Positions 25,029 to 35,110 of a DNA stretch of 64,000 nt are shown one piece after another; position 1 is the stretch's first letter; each line of letters begins with the position of its first letter. The translations under genes and the position numbers were made by a program. Under the pieces are notes generated by a model that did no database searches, had not been told where the DNA came from, and was given only the letters and a program-made list of their open reading frames with translations. The stretch is from NCBI GenBank assembly GCA_002426795.1, contig DINQ01000016.1, positions 1 through 64,000 on the forward strand, written 5' to 3'. The DNA is from Bacteroidales bacterium UBA5536. Its GTDB lineage: Bacteria; Bacteroidota; Bacteroidia; Bacteroidales; F082.

Positions 25029-26558
25029 TTATTTGAAAATGCGTACATAGTCAACCTGCATGGTTTGCGGGAAAACAGTTGTCGCATCTGGATTGCCCGG
25101 CCAGTTACCACCAACAGCCACATTCATGATAAAGAACTGTGGCAATTGGAATGCCCCGTATTCAATGCTTGTTGAACTTATATAGTAATAGGGCTCGTAA
25201 TCAACAAACCAACGGATACCATCATCTTGCCATACGATACTGTAAACATGGAATTTCTCGTAAAAATTCTCATTGTTGGGAAGTTGGTACGAACCGCCAG
25301 TATATTGGTGGCCTCCATCATTGTAGTGAACTGTCCCATGCACTTGTTTGGGTTCGTAGCCTACATTTTCCATGATATCAATTTCACCACAACGTGGCCA
25401 TCCGATGGAACTGATGTTTGTACCCAGCATCCAAAGCGCAGGCCAGATACCTTGGCCATATGGTATTTTTGCCCTTATGTCTATGCGGCCATATACAAAT
25501 TCCTGTTTGTCTTTTGAGATCAGACGCGCAGAACTGTAATTCCCATAGTTGCTTGTTGCTACTATGTTGAGTTTTCCGTCGCTGACAAAGGAGTTCTGTG
25601 TAGAGTTGGTGTAGATCTGAAGCTCGTTATTTCCCCATCCGCCACCACCGGTTTCATGAGTCCAGTTGTTGGCATCAACCGAAGATCCATCAAATTCATC
25701 ACTCCATATCAGTTGCATGTCGGGATATTCCATAGGTGTGATGTACCCATCTGCAAGTAGCTGAGGGGTGTAGGTGTCGTCGTTAATGATTTTTATCACA
25801 GCTGACTCATGCTCCATCACAGCACCTTCGACTGACGTAAACTCAATTCCTATTACATCATCCAATTCGAAGTTGGTGTCTCCAAGAATATTAATGTATA
25901 TTTTTTTCTCGAAGTCGCCAGCATTGATCGTAAGTGTTTCATTTTCAACTTCGGTATAATCAACACCTGGAGTGGCTGATATTGTAAAAGTTCTGTAGGT
26001 GATTTTCACCGGATTTTGGGCAATACCTGTAAGTCTGAAATTTATGGCAGCTTGTTGAGTGGCTGAGTTGCCCTCATTTTTTCGCGTAATCGAATCAAAA
26101 AAGACTTCCGGAATAAAAGGGTCATCATTTTCTATGATAATTTCAGCTTTACTATTGCCCATATTTGCCTGTTGGAGATTTGTAATATTGACATAGAATA
26201 CCTTGTTTTCTTCGTGTTCTTCGTTTCCTATCACGTTGACTGCAATTGATTTGCTTGTTTCACCTGGGTTAAAAACAACTTCTGAATTTGTAAACGCGAC
26301 AAAATCGACTCCAGCTTTTGCTGTTCCTGCCTCTGTTGATAATTGAGCAGTCACAGGGTTATTCGCAGCTGCAGAAAGGGTTAATTCAACGGCAACGGTG
26401 GATTGGCCGATATTACCTTCTGATGTGGTAACCGATTGTGATATAGAAAGCGTAGGGAGATCATCTTCAGATTTTTTGCATGACTGTGCAAACAGCAGCA
26501 GCGTAACAACAGAAACGAACAGAAAGAGAAGGAAATGATTGGTGTTTTTAATTTTCAT
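25029..26558 (-). CDS. GH16 endo-beta-1,3-glucanase (laminarinase) lipoprotein with Calx-beta domains
   Basis: 509 aa. A hydrophobic start followed by AQSC gives a lipoprotein signal (Cys about 27). Two Calx-beta-type domains fill about residues 35-130 and 145-255 (EIIENDDPFIPEVFF and VIKIINDDTYTP are their ends). The GH16 domain covers about 275-509; the catalytic stretch GEIDIMENVG has E392, D394 and E397, the nucleophile, helper Asp and acid/base. The motif with the extra Met (EIDIME) marks the laminarinase-type GH16 subgroup. It should cut beta-1,3-glucan at the cell surface or in the periplasm. It shares the operon with a second, shorter GH16. Confidence 0.92.
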   Translation of the reverse strand: MKIKNTNHFLLFLFVSVVTLLLFAQSCKKSEDDLPTLSISQSVTTSEGNIGQSTVAVELTLSAAANNPVTAQLSTEAGTAKAGVDFVAFTNSEVVFNPGETSKSIAVNVIGNEEHEENKVFYVNITNLQQANMGNSKAEIIIENDDPFIPEVFFDSITRKNEGNSATQQAAINFRLTGIAQNPVKITYRTFTISATPGVDYTEVENETLTINAGDFEKKIYINILGDTNFELDDVIGIEFTSVEGAVMEHESAVIKIINDDTYTPQLLADGYITPMEYPDMQLIWSDEFDGSSVDANNWTHETGGGGWGNNELQIYTNSTQNSFVSDGKLNIVATSNYGNYSSARLISKDKQEFVYGRIDIRAKIPYGQGIWPALWMLGTNISSIGWPRCGEIDIMENVGYEPKQVHGTVHYNDGGHQYTGGSYQLPNNENFYEKFHVYSIVWQDDGIRWFVDYEPYYYISSTSIEYGAFQLPQFFIMNVAVGGNWPGNPDATTVFPQTMQVDYVRIFK

Positions 26559-26591
26559 GTGTAAGCAATATTGATTTTATCAGGAATATAT

Positions 26592-27446
26592 TTATTGCGG
26601 GATCACTTTATAAAATCTTACATAGTCAACCAGCATGCTAGCCGGGAATGCTTGTTCATCAACGCCTTGTTTGCCACCCCAATCGCCACCAACAGCCAGG
26701 TTTAGAATCAGGTGAAAGCGTTTATCGAACGGCCAGGATTCGAAGCCTTTTTTTTCGTTTGTATTGGTGAAAATCAATTGATCATCAATATATCCTCGGA
26801 TTGTTTGAGGTGTCCATTCCACGCTGTAAACATGGAAATCTGTAATTGCTGTTGGGATAATTTTTGTCGCAGTTTTGTGGTTGTTTTGCCTCCAATAGTA
26901 GGCTTTACAATGTGTACTGAAATGGATGTTGTTGGGGTCGTATCCAACATGTTCCATGATATCAATTTCGCCCGATTCGGGCCATCCGCCATATTCCCAG
27001 TCAGTTGGGAGCATCCAGATTGCTGGCCAGGTGCCTATTCCGGCAGGAACTTTCGCCCTTACTTCTATTCTTCCATACAGGAAGTCGCCCTTATTTTTTG
27101 TGACAAGCCGGGCAGAAGTATATTCTTTGTCACTAAAATTTTCTTTTTGGGCCGTGATGCTAAGTATGCCATCCGATACAGAGGCATTTTCGATGCGATT
27201 GGTATAGTATTGTAATTCATGATTGCCCCATCCACTGCCTCCGATATCGTAACTCCATTTGGTTGAATCAGGCTTGCCACTATTATCGAACTCATCAGAC
27301 CAAGAGGCAGTTTTTTCAAACAACCATGTTTTGTTCTGCAATGAATCCGCTGTCAACAACTTAGATGTTGACTGTTCAGGCTGGCTTTGACATGAGGCCA
27401 TCAATAGCCCTACAAAAAGCTGTGTAAAGGCAATGCGAAATTTCAT
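26592..27446 (-). CDS. GH16 endo-beta-1,3-glucanase (laminarinase-type) lipoprotein
   Basis: 284 aa. It has a lipobox (LLMASC, Cys about 19) and a single GH16 domain from about residue 45 to the end. The catalytic motif GEIDIMEHVG has E160, D162 and E165. Sequence shared with the GH16 next door (WSDEF, GGSGWGNHELQYYTN, WPAIWMLPTDW, DYVRFYK) shows they are paralogues, but this one lacks the Calx-beta domains. It would act on the same beta-1,3-glucan, perhaps at a different chain length or location. Confidence 0.93.
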   Translation of the reverse strand: MKFRIAFTQLFVGLLMASCQSQPEQSTSKLLTADSLQNKTWLFEKTASWSDEFDNSGKPDSTKWSYDIGGSGWGNHELQYYTNRIENASVSDGILSITAQKENFSDKEYTSARLVTKNKGDFLYGRIEVRAKVPAGIGTWPAIWMLPTDWEYGGWPESGEIDIMEHVGYDPNNIHFSTHCKAYYWRQNNHKTATKIIPTAITDFHVYSVEWTPQTIRGYIDDQLIFTNTNEKKGFESWPFDKRFHLILNLAVGGDWGGKQGVDEQAFPASMLVDYVRFYKVIPQ

Positions 27447-27453
27447 AAATTAT

Positions 27454-27495
27454 AAAAAAAAGAGAATGGACTGCAATGCGTTGCAATCCATTCTC
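27454..27495 (-). terminator. Intrinsic terminator inside the glucan locus (after susD, before GH16)
   Basis: GAGAATGGACTGCAA (27462-27476) pairs with TTGCAATCCATTCTC (27481-27495). On the minus-strand RNA all 15 pairs form (one G-U), with a 4-nt loop, followed by eight T (complement of 27454-27461). It lies 9 bp past the susD stop, upstream of the GH16-GH16-GH3 genes. Confidence 0.9.
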
Positions 27496-27503
27496 AAATA
27501 TGA

Positions 27504-28991
27504 TTAGTAATTCGGGTTCTGAACGAGCTTGGTATTTGCCATTTCTGTCAGCGGAATAGGCAGGATTTCGTTCTTGTTTGGGGTAAATCCTTTGAACGCC
27601 AATGCTGAAGCAGCTTGTCCGGTTCTCACAAGATCAAAAAAGCGATGACCTTCGGTGGCCAGTTCAAGACGGCGTTCTTTGTAGATGTTTTCGAGTGTAG
27701 CAGGCACGGGTGCAAGACCAACACGTTCACGTACTTTGTCGAGCCAAATCTGTCCGCTTGATGCATCACCAGCTCTTACAAAACACTCTGCAGCCATCAG
27801 GTAGCAGTCGGCCAACCTGATTTCGATATAGTCGTTTGGCCATTCCAAAACTGGGTCACCACCACCCGAACTTTGGAATTCCTTGAGTGGTGCAAACTTT
27901 TGCAGAAAGTAGCCTGTATTCTGATAGCCTTTTTCGTAACTGGCAACACCGGCTTGTTCGAGGCTGTCGATATTGGCAACAGTAGCTTTGTAGCGTGGGT
28001 CACCCTTCAAAACGTTTATGAGCTCAAGTGTAATAGGATTGAAGCCCCAGCCTGGAGCGTAAATCGGTCCGGTGTAGGCACGAGGTCCGCACATTTGGGT
28101 AAAAATCATGCCTTCGCCTGCTGGTGGCCATGGTCCCCAATATCCGATTGCTTTTGAAGTGTGTACAATTTCAAAAACAGATTCTTTATTGAATTTGTTG
28201 TCGGGACGGAAAATGTCTGCATAATTTTCTTCCAATCCGTAGTTTGGGTTGGTATTCACCTGCACAAACAGATTGGCGGCTTCAAGCATACGGCTGTCAT
28301 TGTTTTGGAAAAGGATAACTTTACCAAGCAATGCGGTAGCAGCCATTTTTGTGGCACGGCCATATTCATCTGGTCCTACAACTTCTGGAAGATCAGGAAT
28401 GGCTTCGTTCAGGTCTTTTTCAATCTGTGCATAAACATCTTCGGGAGAAGCTTGTGTGGCTGAGAATAATTCTGATGGTGAAAGCAGAGAAGTAAATAAT
28501 GGCACGTTGCGGAACAAGCGCACGAGATCAAAATAATAATAGGCACGGAGGAATTTTCCTTCGGCGATGTAGCGTGCTTTCAGTGTTTCGTCCATTGGTA
28601 CATCCGGAATTTTATCCAATAATGTATTGGCGCGGTTTATACCAGTAAAGTTTCGTCCCCAGAAATCGTCCTGTGGTCCCAAAGCTGGATCAACAGTGTA
28701 TGTATTCCATGCCTCCCAGGTAGCACGGTCGCCATAAGTACCGCCACCTGCATAGCAATCATCAGAAGCAGTGTTGAGCAAGCCAACTTTACTGGCATAG
28801 TCTTTTACAACCTCGGCACCTAGTGGGTCATAAGCTGCAACAACGGCAGTGAAAGCCTCGTCAGCATTTTTGTAATAATTAGATTCGAGTGTTGTCCCTT
28901 TGGGTTCAACCTCCAGCCAGTCTTTGTTACATGCTTGAATGATCAAGAGTGTTGCCAGCATACCGGCGATATAAAATATTTTCTTTTTCAT
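27504..28991 (-). CDS. SusD/RagB-family glycan-binding outer membrane lipoprotein
   Basis: About 495 aa; the start is ATG 28991 or the ATG two codons earlier at 28997. The lipobox is IIQAC (Cys about 21). The RagB/SusD TPR-like scaffold is recognised by FLRAYYYFDLVRLFRNVPLFT and the C-terminal block NIYKERRLELATEGHRFFDLVRTG with ending PIPLTEMANTKLVQNPNY. SusD proteins cap the SusC channel on the cell surface and bind the oligosaccharide. It lies 15-20 bp after its susC partner and is followed by a strong terminator. Confidence 0.95.
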   Translation of the reverse strand: MKKKIFYIAGMLATLLIIQACNKDWLEVEPKGTTLESNYYKNADEAFTAVVAAYDPLGAEVVKDYASKVGLLNTASDDCYAGGGTYGDRATWEAWNTYTVDPALGPQDDFWGRNFTGINRANTLLDKIPDVPMDETLKARYIAEGKFLRAYYYFDLVRLFRNVPLFTSLLSPSELFSATQASPEDVYAQIEKDLNEAIPDLPEVVGPDEYGRATKMAATALLGKVILFQNNDSRMLEAANLFVQVNTNPNYGLEENYADIFRPDNKFNKESVFEIVHTSKAIGYWGPWPPAGEGMIFTQMCGPRAYTGPIYAPGWGFNPITLELINVLKGDPRYKATVANIDSLEQAGVASYEKGYQNTGYFLQKFAPLKEFQSSGGGDPVLEWPNDYIEIRLADCYLMAAECFVRAGDASSGQIWLDKVRERVGLAPVPATLENIYKERRLELATEGHRFFDLVRTGQAASALAFKGFTPNKNEILPIPLTEMANTKLVQNPNY

Positions 28992-29012
28992 GGTCATTGT
29001 AAATTTTATGGG

Positions 29013-32000
29013 TTAAAGAGTTACGTTCACACCAAAAAGGAAGGAACGGGCTTGTGGATAGATACCTCTGTCAATTCCGTAGCTGCCGCCACCGATTTCA
29101 GGATCATATCCGGTATATTTGGTAATAGTGACCAGGTTGTTTCCACTCACGTATACACGCAAGGCTCTCAGGCCAATCTTTTTAACCAGGTTGTGAGGAA
29201 TCTTGTATCCAACCTGGAAAGTTTTGATGCGGAAATAGGCACCGGTGCTTAGCATAAATGTGGAAGGATTGCTGAAGTTTTTGTTTGGGTCGCCGTTTAC
29301 GATGCGTGGGAAATCATCTGAAGTTCCCTGTCCGGTCCAACGACCTAAAGCGTCAGTAGTCCAGTTAGCATTTGGGATATCGAGCCTGCGCAGACCATTA
29401 TATATATCGTTGCCGGCAACTCCTTGTCCAAAAATCAACAGGTCAAAGTTTTTGTAGTTGGCTCCAATGGTGATACCATAAGACCAGGTTGGAGTTGGAT
29501 CGCCGATAAACGTACGGTCATCAGCATTGATGACTCCGTCGCCATTCAAGTCGGCATACTTGAAGTCACCAGGTTTGGCATTAGGCTGAATAAGGTCGCC
29601 AGCATCGTTGCGGTAGTTGTCAATTTCGCCTAGCGACTGGAAAATTCCGAGTGTTTCAAAACCGTAAAACGCGCCAATTGGATGTCCCACTTCTAAACGA
29701 CTGATCTCATATGTGCTCGATTGGAAAGTTGCACTTGTGAGGTATTCCACTGTTCCGAGGTCGGTAATTTCATTTTTAACATAGGATGTATTGGCTTTTA
29801 GATCAAGTTCCAGTTCGCCAATCATTTTGCGGTAGCTCAACTCAAGTTCGAAACCTTTGTTGGTCATTGAAGCAACGTTTCCAATAGGATTTCCCGATCC
29901 AACATAAGCTGGAAGGATGATTGGGCGAAGCATACCTGTTGTGCTCTTTGAATACAGGTCGAACACAATACGGAAATCTTCGAGCAAAGTAGCTTCAAAA
30001 CCAATATTCGACTGGCTTGTTTGTTCCCATTTCAAATCTGGGTTTGATGGTGCCGATGGTCCGTAACCAATCAGGTAATTGTTGTAACCGAATGTATAGT
30101 TAAATCCACCATTTACTGTTGAAAGATAGAGGAAGTCGGCAATGTTGTCATTACCTGTAACACCGTAAGAACCACGGATTTTGAGGAAGCTAACGATATC
30201 GTTAACAGGCCAGAAGTTTTCTTTTGTTACAACCCAACCCAAAGAGAGTGACGGGAAATAACCGAATTTATTGTTAGCACCGAACTTTGAAGAACCATCG
30301 CGACGAATAATACCTGTGAACAAATATTTTTGGTCATAGTCATAGGTCAACCTACTGAAGACTGAGGTAACACGGTGGTCGGGGGCTTCCCATCCGCCGC
30401 CCAAACGGTCTTCGTCAGTAACACTGTAGTTCATCGAAGCTTCATCAAAAGTGTTGACAGGTAAGTTATAATAAGTTGCATTTACACCCCTGGAGTTCTG
30501 AACCCAGGCACTTGTACCAGCCATCAACGAAGCATTGTGTTTGCCAAATGAACGGGTATAAGTAGCTGTGTTTTCAAGGTTCCAGATCAAACCTTTATTG
30601 TTGGCACGGTAATAACTGTTATTGAGCTTTGAGTTGGCTGAGTTCAGATAATAGATAGGAGTGAAGCTTTCATCTCCCCAAAATGCAAGTTTTGTTCCGA
30701 GACTCGATTTTACAATAAGGCCTTTGATGGGCTCAACTTCTGCAAATACATCACCTACAATATTGTCAGACCATCCAAAATTGCCCTGGTTTACAGCGAT
30801 ATAAGCCAATGGGTTCGACATTTCCTGTGCAACTTCGGTTGAAATACCATAAGGATTTCCGTTACCGTCTCTTACTACTGGCCAATCACTGTAGGGCGGT
30901 GCATTGGCAATAGCAGGATCAGTAATAACAGCGGGAGTAAGTGGGTCGAGGTTAATGGCAGAAGCCAACGGTCCACCAAATTCGCTATTGGTGTTGAGTG
31001 ATCCCATGCTTTTGATATGCGCATATCCAATGTTGTTGCCAAAACGCAACCAATCATTGATTTTATGTGTAGCGTTAAAACGCAGGTTTAAACGTTTGTA
31101 GTTTGAAATAGATGTAGCAACAATACCTTCCTGGTCAATATAACTGAAAGAAGTATAGAAAGTAGTTTTGTCGTTACCACCGCTAATGCTCACTTCATGA
31201 TTTTGAATCATGGCATTGTCGTTAAAAATAAGACTTTGCCAGTCAGTGCCCTCGCCAAGTGATTCCGGATTGAAAATAATGACATTGCCGCCGGCATTGG
31301 TAGAGGCCTCGTTACGTAAAGTAGCGTATTCTGTGGCGTTGAGCAGATCAAGTTTTTTGGCAGGAGCTTGTGTGCCAAAGTAAGCATTGTAGTTTACTCT
31401 GAAGTCGCCCGATTTTCCTTTTTTGGTGGTGATCAAGATTACACCGCTGGCAGCGCGTGTACCATAAATAGCAGCAGAAGCAGCATCTTTCAGTACTTCG
31501 ATTGACTCAATATCAGATGAGCTGAGATAATCGAGTCCGCCACCGTCAATCGGCATCCCGTCGATAACATAAAGTGGGTCGCTGTTGTTGATGGATGTCG
31601 TACCACGCACACGCACTGTAGAAGCTGCACCAGGCTGACCAGAACTCGAAGCAATGGTAAGACCTGAAACGCGACCCTGCAAAGCCTGCTCGAGACGAGT
31701 GATTGGCTGATTGTCGAGATCTGATGATTTTACGCTGGCAATGGCACCTGTTACAACGCTTTTCTGCTGAACACCATATCCCACTACGACAAGCTCTTCA
31801 AGCTGGGTGATGTTTTGTTCCAAAACAAAATCAGCTTTAAGTGTCTGACCGGCAACCAAAGTAACAGTTCTTTTGGCGTCTTTGTAGCCAACAAATCTGA
31901 CCAGAACAGTTACAGTTCCCGCTTGAGCATCAAATTGGTAATTACCATCAAAGTCAGTGGTTGTCCCTACTGTGGTGCCTTCGATGAGCACATTAGCGCC

Positions 32001-32117
32001 AGGCAATGTTTCTCCATTAGAGGCGTCTTTTACCACACCTTTAATGGTAGCCATTTGTGCGAATGCAGCTGCAGAGAAAATCAGCAGCATACACAGAGTG
32101 AGTAATTTTTTAATCAT
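29013..32117 (-). CDS. SusC/RagA-family TonB-dependent outer membrane transporter
   Basis: 1034 aa. The signal peptide (MIKKLLTLCMLLIFSAAAFAQ) is followed by the carboxypeptidase-D-like domain (about 24-108), then the TonB box region and plug (ELVVVGYGVQQKSVVTGAIASV, LQGRVSGLTIASSSGQPGAASTVRVRG, GVILITTKKG) and a 22-strand barrel ending LFGVNVTL. It imports glucan oligosaccharides with its SusD partner using TonB energy. Its promoter region has the phased heptamer set at 32208-32258. It leads the susC-susD-GH16-GH16-GH3 operon. Confidence 0.96.
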   Translation of the reverse strand: MIKKLLTLCMLLIFSAAAFAQMATIKGVVKDASNGETLPGANVLIEGTTVGTTTDFDGNYQFDAQAGTVTVLVRFVGYKDAKRTVTLVAGQTLKADFVLEQNITQLEELVVVGYGVQQKSVVTGAIASVKSSDLDNQPITRLEQALQGRVSGLTIASSSGQPGAASTVRVRGTTSINNSDPLYVIDGMPIDGGGLDYLSSSDIESIEVLKDAASAAIYGTRAASGVILITTKKGKSGDFRVNYNAYFGTQAPAKKLDLLNATEYATLRNEASTNAGGNVIIFNPESLGEGTDWQSLIFNDNAMIQNHEVSISGGNDKTTFYTSFSYIDQEGIVATSISNYKRLNLRFNATHKINDWLRFGNNIGYAHIKSMGSLNTNSEFGGPLASAINLDPLTPAVITDPAIANAPPYSDWPVVRDGNGNPYGISTEVAQEMSNPLAYIAVNQGNFGWSDNIVGDVFAEVEPIKGLIVKSSLGTKLAFWGDESFTPIYYLNSANSKLNNSYYRANNKGLIWNLENTATYTRSFGKHNASLMAGTSAWVQNSRGVNATYYNLPVNTFDEASMNYSVTDEDRLGGGWEAPDHRVTSVFSRLTYDYDQKYLFTGIIRRDGSSKFGANNKFGYFPSLSLGWVVTKENFWPVNDIVSFLKIRGSYGVTGNDNIADFLYLSTVNGGFNYTFGYNNYLIGYGPSAPSNPDLKWEQTSQSNIGFEATLLEDFRIVFDLYSKSTTGMLRPIILPAYVGSGNPIGNVASMTNKGFELELSYRKMIGELELDLKANTSYVKNEITDLGTVEYLTSATFQSSTYEISRLEVGHPIGAFYGFETLGIFQSLGEIDNYRNDAGDLIQPNAKPGDFKYADLNGDGVINADDRTFIGDPTPTWSYGITIGANYKNFDLLIFGQGVAGNDIYNGLRRLDIPNANWTTDALGRWTGQGTSDDFPRIVNGDPNKNFSNPSTFMLSTGAYFRIKTFQVGYKIPHNLVKKIGLRALRVYVSGNNLVTITKYTGYDPEIGGGSYGIDRGIYPQARSFLFGVNVTL

Positions 32118-32207
32118 AATTCATGTTGGTTTTGAGTTAAATGTTAAGTTAAGTTAAATTAGCAATCAATATTACTTTAAGTGAATTAATAATGTTAAGA
32201 AAATCCT
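32118..32207 (-). promoter_or_regulatory. Leader and core promoter region of the first susC
   Basis: About 90 bp between the operator block and the susC start. It is very AT-rich, with TTAAGTTAAGTTAA repeats near 32140-32158. I could not identify an unambiguous TTG/TAnnTTTG pair, which is usual where an activator is needed. No open reading frame of note. Confidence 0.4.
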
Positions 32208-32258
32208 TACATCATGCGTACTTCACATATAAAAATATACTACAACATTGCTACATCA
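32208..32258 (-). promoter_or_regulatory. Four phased heptamers, operator of susC operon 1
   Basis: On the plus strand TACATCA starts at 32208, TACTTCA at 32219, TACAACA at 32241 and TACATCA at 32252, so the steps are 11, 22 and 11 bp. The same four heptamers in the same order and spacing occur at 43019-43069. All lie on one face of the helix, as expected for a LuxR-type dimer pair. They end about 91 bp before the susC start codon. Confidence 0.8.
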
Positions 32259-32377
32259 AAATAAATGTAAATAACATTAAAACAGAGATATACAGAAGAA
32301 AGTGTGATAATTTATTTTATAATAATTATTTTTTGTGGTTTATTTAGTTGCACAATTTTTAAAAAAAAGAACTATTC

Positions 32378-35095
32378 TTATTGAAGTATCAACCTTTCAT
32401 TGAATTGAATTCCCTGGTTTTTCAACTGAAGCAGATAAACCCCTTTTGGCAGGTGCGACACATCAAAATGCTCTTTATGTAGATTGAAGGGGTCAATTTC
32501 CGCTGAAATCAGTATTTTTCCGTGAATATCAATCAACTGCATTGTAGATGTTTGCGTTAGGTTTTCAACAGGTGAAATTGAGAAGATTCCCGTAGATGGG
32601 TTAGGGTTCACAAAAAAACCTGTTTTTTTAAGTTCTCCTTCGCCGTTGGCCAGCGAAACTGAGAACCAGTTCAGGTTGTATTCGCCTGCCAGTGAATATA
32701 GACGAAGTGTGAAATAGCCCTGTTCGAGCTGAATGGTTTTTGATTGGTTTCTCCATTGTTGCCAGCCACCAGTTGAAGAAAAAGCAATTGATCCTAAACT
32801 GGTGAAGGTATCATTGTTGCCAATGCGAATATCAACCCTGCCATTCGAATAGGCTGAAGCTACCCTAAAGTCAATGATAAATTCACCCGTTTCCGGAACA
32901 ACAATTTTGTAATCGAGGTAATCGCCCTGGTTGGCAAATGCGACATTTTGCCCTCCGCCAACATCTGTGCATGTTTCCAATTCAAAACCATTGTTAAAAT
33001 TGAAATCCTCGGCCTGTATAGTTGCTGGTAATATATAGCGGAAAGGCAGTCTGTTGGCGACTGTCAACTGACTAAACACACCAAGCTGCTGCTCGTTACT
33101 AATAATACTTTGTCCCGAGTAGGAAACTTTGACTGTTTGTCCGTATTGAATAGGCACTTGGCAAGAGATTGATAATTCTCTGTCTGAGTTTTCTGAAACA
33201 TTGACAGCACTGATTTGTATTGGGTTTCCATTTACCAATAAAGTAAAATCAGAAGTAGTTGCAGTCAGGGATGTGACATTTTTATTCAGGGCAATCAAGA
33301 CTTTTGAACCATCTGTTGAAGTTTGTGCGGAAACTGCTTGGAAAGCCAATTGGCTGGCGCTTGTTGCATTGTAAAAGCGAACATAACTCAGGTTAGACCC
33401 CCCTTCATCAAAATAAAGTTTCATTTTATGTATTCCTGCAGGCAGAATGATGCCTTCAAAGGTTTTGGTTTGCCAGGTTTGCCATCCTCCAGTTGATGGT
33501 AGTTGTATAAGTCCGGTAGCATCAACTCCATCTATCTCAACCCGCAGCTTTGAACCGTCATCGCCGGATGCCGATCTGATGTCGAAGGAATAGGCAGCTG
33601 TCGTATCAGCAGCAACAGTATATTGCATCCACTCTCCGGTTTCTATCCAGCCAACGCTGTAATCCATCTGGTTTGGATAAACATCATTGCATTTTTCAAT
33701 GTCAACGCCATCATTCCGGTATGCCCAACCTCTGTTCCAATCGGAGTATGATCCCGTAGATAGCTGATGGTTGCAGGTATCTACATCGTAATAGGCATAA
33801 CCATTGCGGCCGTAATCGTAATCAACAGCCTTGATTTTCTGGTAGGGACGATACACCACTTTTGGCAATGTTTCAGTTGAGGCTGGTTGACGGATCATGG
33901 CATCGATGACATCGTATTTTACTTTGCAATTTTCTATCCGGTGCCTATCAGCCCACTCCATAACCGCGTCAAAGGCTTGTTGCGCAGTGATTTGAGGTGA
34001 GCCATTCTCCCAAAAGCTGATTAAATTATCATAGCTTTGATTGGCAGAAACTTCCAATACGTTGTTGATGCCGGCTTTTTTAACAGGCCACCACGACCAA
34101 CCTATTTTGTTGGTTTCGCAAAGCCTGATAGCGTTGGTGAACCAGGTGTTCGAATTTTCGCCTGATTCGCCCAACCAAATGGGAATATTGTGTGCATTTC
34201 GAAGATTGATAACCCAGCTAATTGAATTTTGGTCGTTGTAGTTCCAATACTTATGAAAACTATAAACCATATTATCGTCCCAGGGTGGGGTGAGGCCTGT
34301 GAAATCATTTGCAAACCAGTTGCCTTCAATAAAAATGATGTGATTTTGATCCACTTCGCGGATTGCAGTTGTAATTTGACCGTATAATTGCCTGAGTAGG
34401 CTGCCATTTGGCAAATCCCAGTTTGGTTCATTGATCAGATCGTAGCCTCCAATCCAGGGTTCTTCCGCATATCTTTCTGCTAGTTTTTTCCATAGCGCTA
34501 TGGTTTTTCTTCTGTTTTCACTGCTTTCCCATAATGAGGGTTTTGTAGGGTCGTAATCAGAAATATTAGCATCCTGCCCCTGACCTCCTGGTGCCGCATG
34601 CAGGTCTAGAATTAGATACATTTCATTGTCGGCGCACCAGGCCAATAATGAGTCGAGTCTTACAAAACCTGACTCGATCCAGGTATCCTGGCCTGCAACC
34701 GGTTCATCCTCAATGGGCAAAGTCATCCATTTGTAATGCATCGCAACCCGCACCGCATTGAATCCCCAGACTTTCATCGAATCGACATCGGTACGCGTAA
34801 AATGGTTGTTGAGCCAGGTGTCGTAGAAGATATCAGTATTTTCCTGTCCTATTGTTTCAACCAGTTTTTGGGTAAATTCATGCTGCGTTCCGGCAACATT
34901 GGCAGAGCGCATCATATAACCCTCCTGCAGCAACCAATTGCCAGTGCCAATGCCTCTTAAAATGACTTCATGGTTTTGACCGTCATAAATAAACTTACCA
35001 TCGCGGTGCAGAAAACCCTGGCCAAACGAGGTTAGAGAAAGTCCTATTGATATGAATAGTAGTAAATTACGAAAAGAAAAATGTAATTGAAACAT
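32378..35095 (-). CDS. GH5-type glycosidase with two CBM6 domains and T9SS tail
   Basis: 905 aa with signal peptide (ending FGQG near 26). The GH5 barrel covers about residues 30-390: acid/base E223 in LINEPNW, nucleophile E310 in WLGESGE, and H281 in FHKYW. Next are a CBM6-like domain (about 425-575, YSVGWIETGEWMQYTV), an Ig-like SwmB-type domain (about 580-690), a second CBM6-like domain (about 695-815, ATIQAEDFNF... NQGDYLDYKIVV) and a T9SS tail from about 825 (NPNPSTGIFSI... LPKGVYLLQLKNQGIQF). GH5 subfamilies cut many beta-glycans; beta-1,3- or beta-1,6-glucan fits the locus. It is secreted and surface-bound, and follows the GH30 gene by 15 bp. Confidence 0.9.
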   Translation of the reverse strand: MFQLHFSFRNLLLFISIGLSLTSFGQGFLHRDGKFIYDGQNHEVILRGIGTGNWLLQEGYMMRSANVAGTQHEFTQKLVETIGQENTDIFYDTWLNNHFTRTDVDSMKVWGFNAVRVAMHYKWMTLPIEDEPVAGQDTWIESGFVRLDSLLAWCADNEMYLILDLHAAPGGQGQDANISDYDPTKPSLWESSENRRKTIALWKKLAERYAEEPWIGGYDLINEPNWDLPNGSLLRQLYGQITTAIREVDQNHIIFIEGNWFANDFTGLTPPWDDNMVYSFHKYWNYNDQNSISWVINLRNAHNIPIWLGESGENSNTWFTNAIRLCETNKIGWSWWPVKKAGINNVLEVSANQSYDNLISFWENGSPQITAQQAFDAVMEWADRHRIENCKVKYDVIDAMIRQPASTETLPKVVYRPYQKIKAVDYDYGRNGYAYYDVDTCNHQLSTGSYSDWNRGWAYRNDGVDIEKCNDVYPNQMDYSVGWIETGEWMQYTVAADTTAAYSFDIRSASGDDGSKLRVEIDGVDATGLIQLPSTGGWQTWQTKTFEGIILPAGIHKMKLYFDEGGSNLSYVRFYNATSASQLAFQAVSAQTSTDGSKVLIALNKNVTSLTATTSDFTLLVNGNPIQISAVNVSENSDRELSISCQVPIQYGQTVKVSYSGQSIISNEQQLGVFSQLTVANRLPFRYILPATIQAEDFNFNNGFELETCTDVGGGQNVAFANQGDYLDYKIVVPETGEFIIDFRVASAYSNGRVDIRIGNNDTFTSLGSIAFSSTGGWQQWRNQSKTIQLEQGYFTLRLYSLAGEYNLNWFSVSLANGEGELKKTGFFVNPNPSTGIFSISPVENLTQTSTMQLIDIHGKILISAEIDPFNLHKEHFDVSHLPKGVYLLQLKNQGIQFNERLILQ

Positions 35096-35110
35096 AAGAA
35101 TAAATTTTGG